Shown in pieces: positions 14,578-15,273 of a stretch of 15,273 bases of DNA. The notes under the pieces were generated by a model that was not told the DNA's origin, made no database searches, and was given only the letters and a program-made list of their open reading frames with translations. Origin of the DNA: Akkermansia sp. (lineage in GTDB: Bacteria; Verrucomicrobiota; Verrucomicrobiia; Verrucomicrobiales; Akkermansiaceae); NCBI GenBank assembly GCA_017379255.1, contig JAFNWZ010000144.1, positions 1-15,273 of the forward strand. The letters are read 5' to 3'. The translations under genes were made by a program, and so were the position numbers. How positions within the stretch are numbered: the first letter of the stretch is position 1; each line of letters opens with the position of its first letter.

Positions 14578-15273
14578 ATGTTCATCAAGAAAACCTTTCT
14601 CTCCTGCCTGCTGCTGGGTGCAGCCACCCTCACAAGCCTGACCTCCTGCAATGACCAGGAAGGCTCCGGTGGTCTGACCAGCCTTTTCTCCACGGAAGAA
14701 CCCGCTGCACCTGTAGAAATCCACAGCCTTGCCGATCTGGAGGGCAAACGGGTAGGCGCACTGACCGGCGGCATGTTCCCCACGGTGCTCAAGCCCCTGC
14801 AGCCCGGCATTGCCGAATACAGGGATTACAACTACACCCAGCTCATGATGCAGGCACTGCGCAAGGGCAAGATTGATGCCGTGCTGGAGGACGAGCCCAT
14901 TGCCCTGCTCTGGTCTGCCTATTACCCGGAGGAGCTTTACCTGGCCTTCACCTATGCCGATGACCACTATTCCTTTGCCACCCGCAAGGGAGACCCGCTC
15001 AATGCCCGCATCAGCGAGGTCATCAGGCAACTGGAACAAAGCGGCGAACTGGAGCAATTCAAGACCAAGTGGTGCAAATCCATCGACCAGAGCCGCCGCA
15101 TCACCAAGTGGACGCACAAGAAGGACTACGACGGAAGCGCCGGCATCATCCGCTACGCTACGGATGTCTCCCAGGTTCCCATGGCCTACCAGGCCTACAA
15201 CGAGCTCATGGGCATGGATATCGAAGTGCTCAACCGCGTGGCCTACGAGCTGAACATGAAGGTAGAGATGTGA
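14578..15273 (+). CDS. Solute-binding (family 3) lipoprotein with partial second module
   Basis: 231 residues, stop TGA at 15271-15273. The start at 14578 is preferred to 14551 because it gives a clean lipoprotein signal (MFIKKTF, hydrophobic core, lipobox LTSC with Cys24) and lies after the predicted transcription start. Seen: residues ~49-173 match the second-lobe part of amino-acid-type SBP family 3 (SLADLEGKRVGALTGG, ALRKGKIDAVLEDEP, then a charged helix up to FKTKW). Residues ~188-231 then read like the beginning of a new SBP module (IIRYATDVSQVPMAYQAYNE, GMDIEVLNRVAYEL) and stop abruptly after KVEM. It is probably periplasmic or surface-anchored and binds an amino acid or small organic ligand. 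It may be truncated by a nonsense mutation or frameshift just at the window end. Confidence 0.7.
   Translation: MFIKKTFLSCLLLGAATLTSLTSCNDQEGSGGLTSLFSTEEPAAPVEIHSLADLEGKRVGALTGGMFPTVLKPLQPGIAEYRDYNYTQLMMQALRKGKIDAVLEDEPIALLWSAYYPEELYLAFTYADDHYSFATRKGDPLNARISEVIRQLEQSGELEQFKTKWCKSIDQSRRITKWTHKKDYDGSAGIIRYATDVSQVPMAYQAYNELMGMDIEVLNRVAYELNMKVEM

Overview
The window reads as ordinary chromosomal DNA of a Verrucomicrobiota bacterium, probably near Akkermansia. This is an inference from three things: the VPEP-type sorting tail with an Arg cluster on a surface protein, autotransporter-type beta-strand repeats, and moderately high GC genes separated by sharply AT-rich spacers. No rRNA, tRNA, CRISPR array, insertion sequence or integrase was seen.

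Region 1 (1-3153, minus strand) is a surface-protein locus. A secreted PEP-CTERM protein (1912-3153) has a good promoter with an AT-rich upstream block. After a compact terminator comes a large modular beta-helix protein, of which 608 residues lie in the window and the C-terminal part lies off the left edge. The large protein has no signal peptide and carries near-identical repeats exactly 387 codons apart.

Region 2 (3455-7169, minus strand) is a likely three-gene operon: a bactofilin, a second bactofilin with an N-terminal zinc ribbon, and a short UvrA paralogue. The UvrA has both ATPase halves but lacks the first CxxC pair and most of the DNA-contacting insertion domain.

Region 3 (7301-10730, minus strand) is housekeeping and membrane genes: a duplicated YcxB-like membrane protein, a 60-residue single-span membrane protein, isocitrate dehydrogenase (icd) and the menaquinone methyltransferase menG. 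The last three appear to share one promoter.

Region 4 (10731-11442) is a roughly 700-base divergent spacer with no convincing gene. The promoters at both ends put the predicted transcription start exactly on the A of the ATG, so both flanking genes may give leaderless mRNAs.

Region 5 (11443-15273) holds a membrane protein with two [4Fe-4S] motifs and a NapH-like Cys pattern, then a strong bidirectional terminator. Next, convergent, is a 740-residue PiT phosphate transporter with a PhoU-like C-terminal domain. Last is a divergent lipoprotein with an odd solute-binding layout: the second lobe of one module, then only the first ~44 residues of another before a stop codon at the window end. A perfect 19-bp palindrome lies between the last two genes.

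No complete novel defence or mobile system was identified. The most interesting points are the signal-less repeat protein, the zinc-ribbon bactofilin/short UvrA operon, the unusual cofactor-pocket residues of Icd, the general lack of Shine-Dalgarno sequences with two predicted leaderless starts, and the truncated two-module binding protein.
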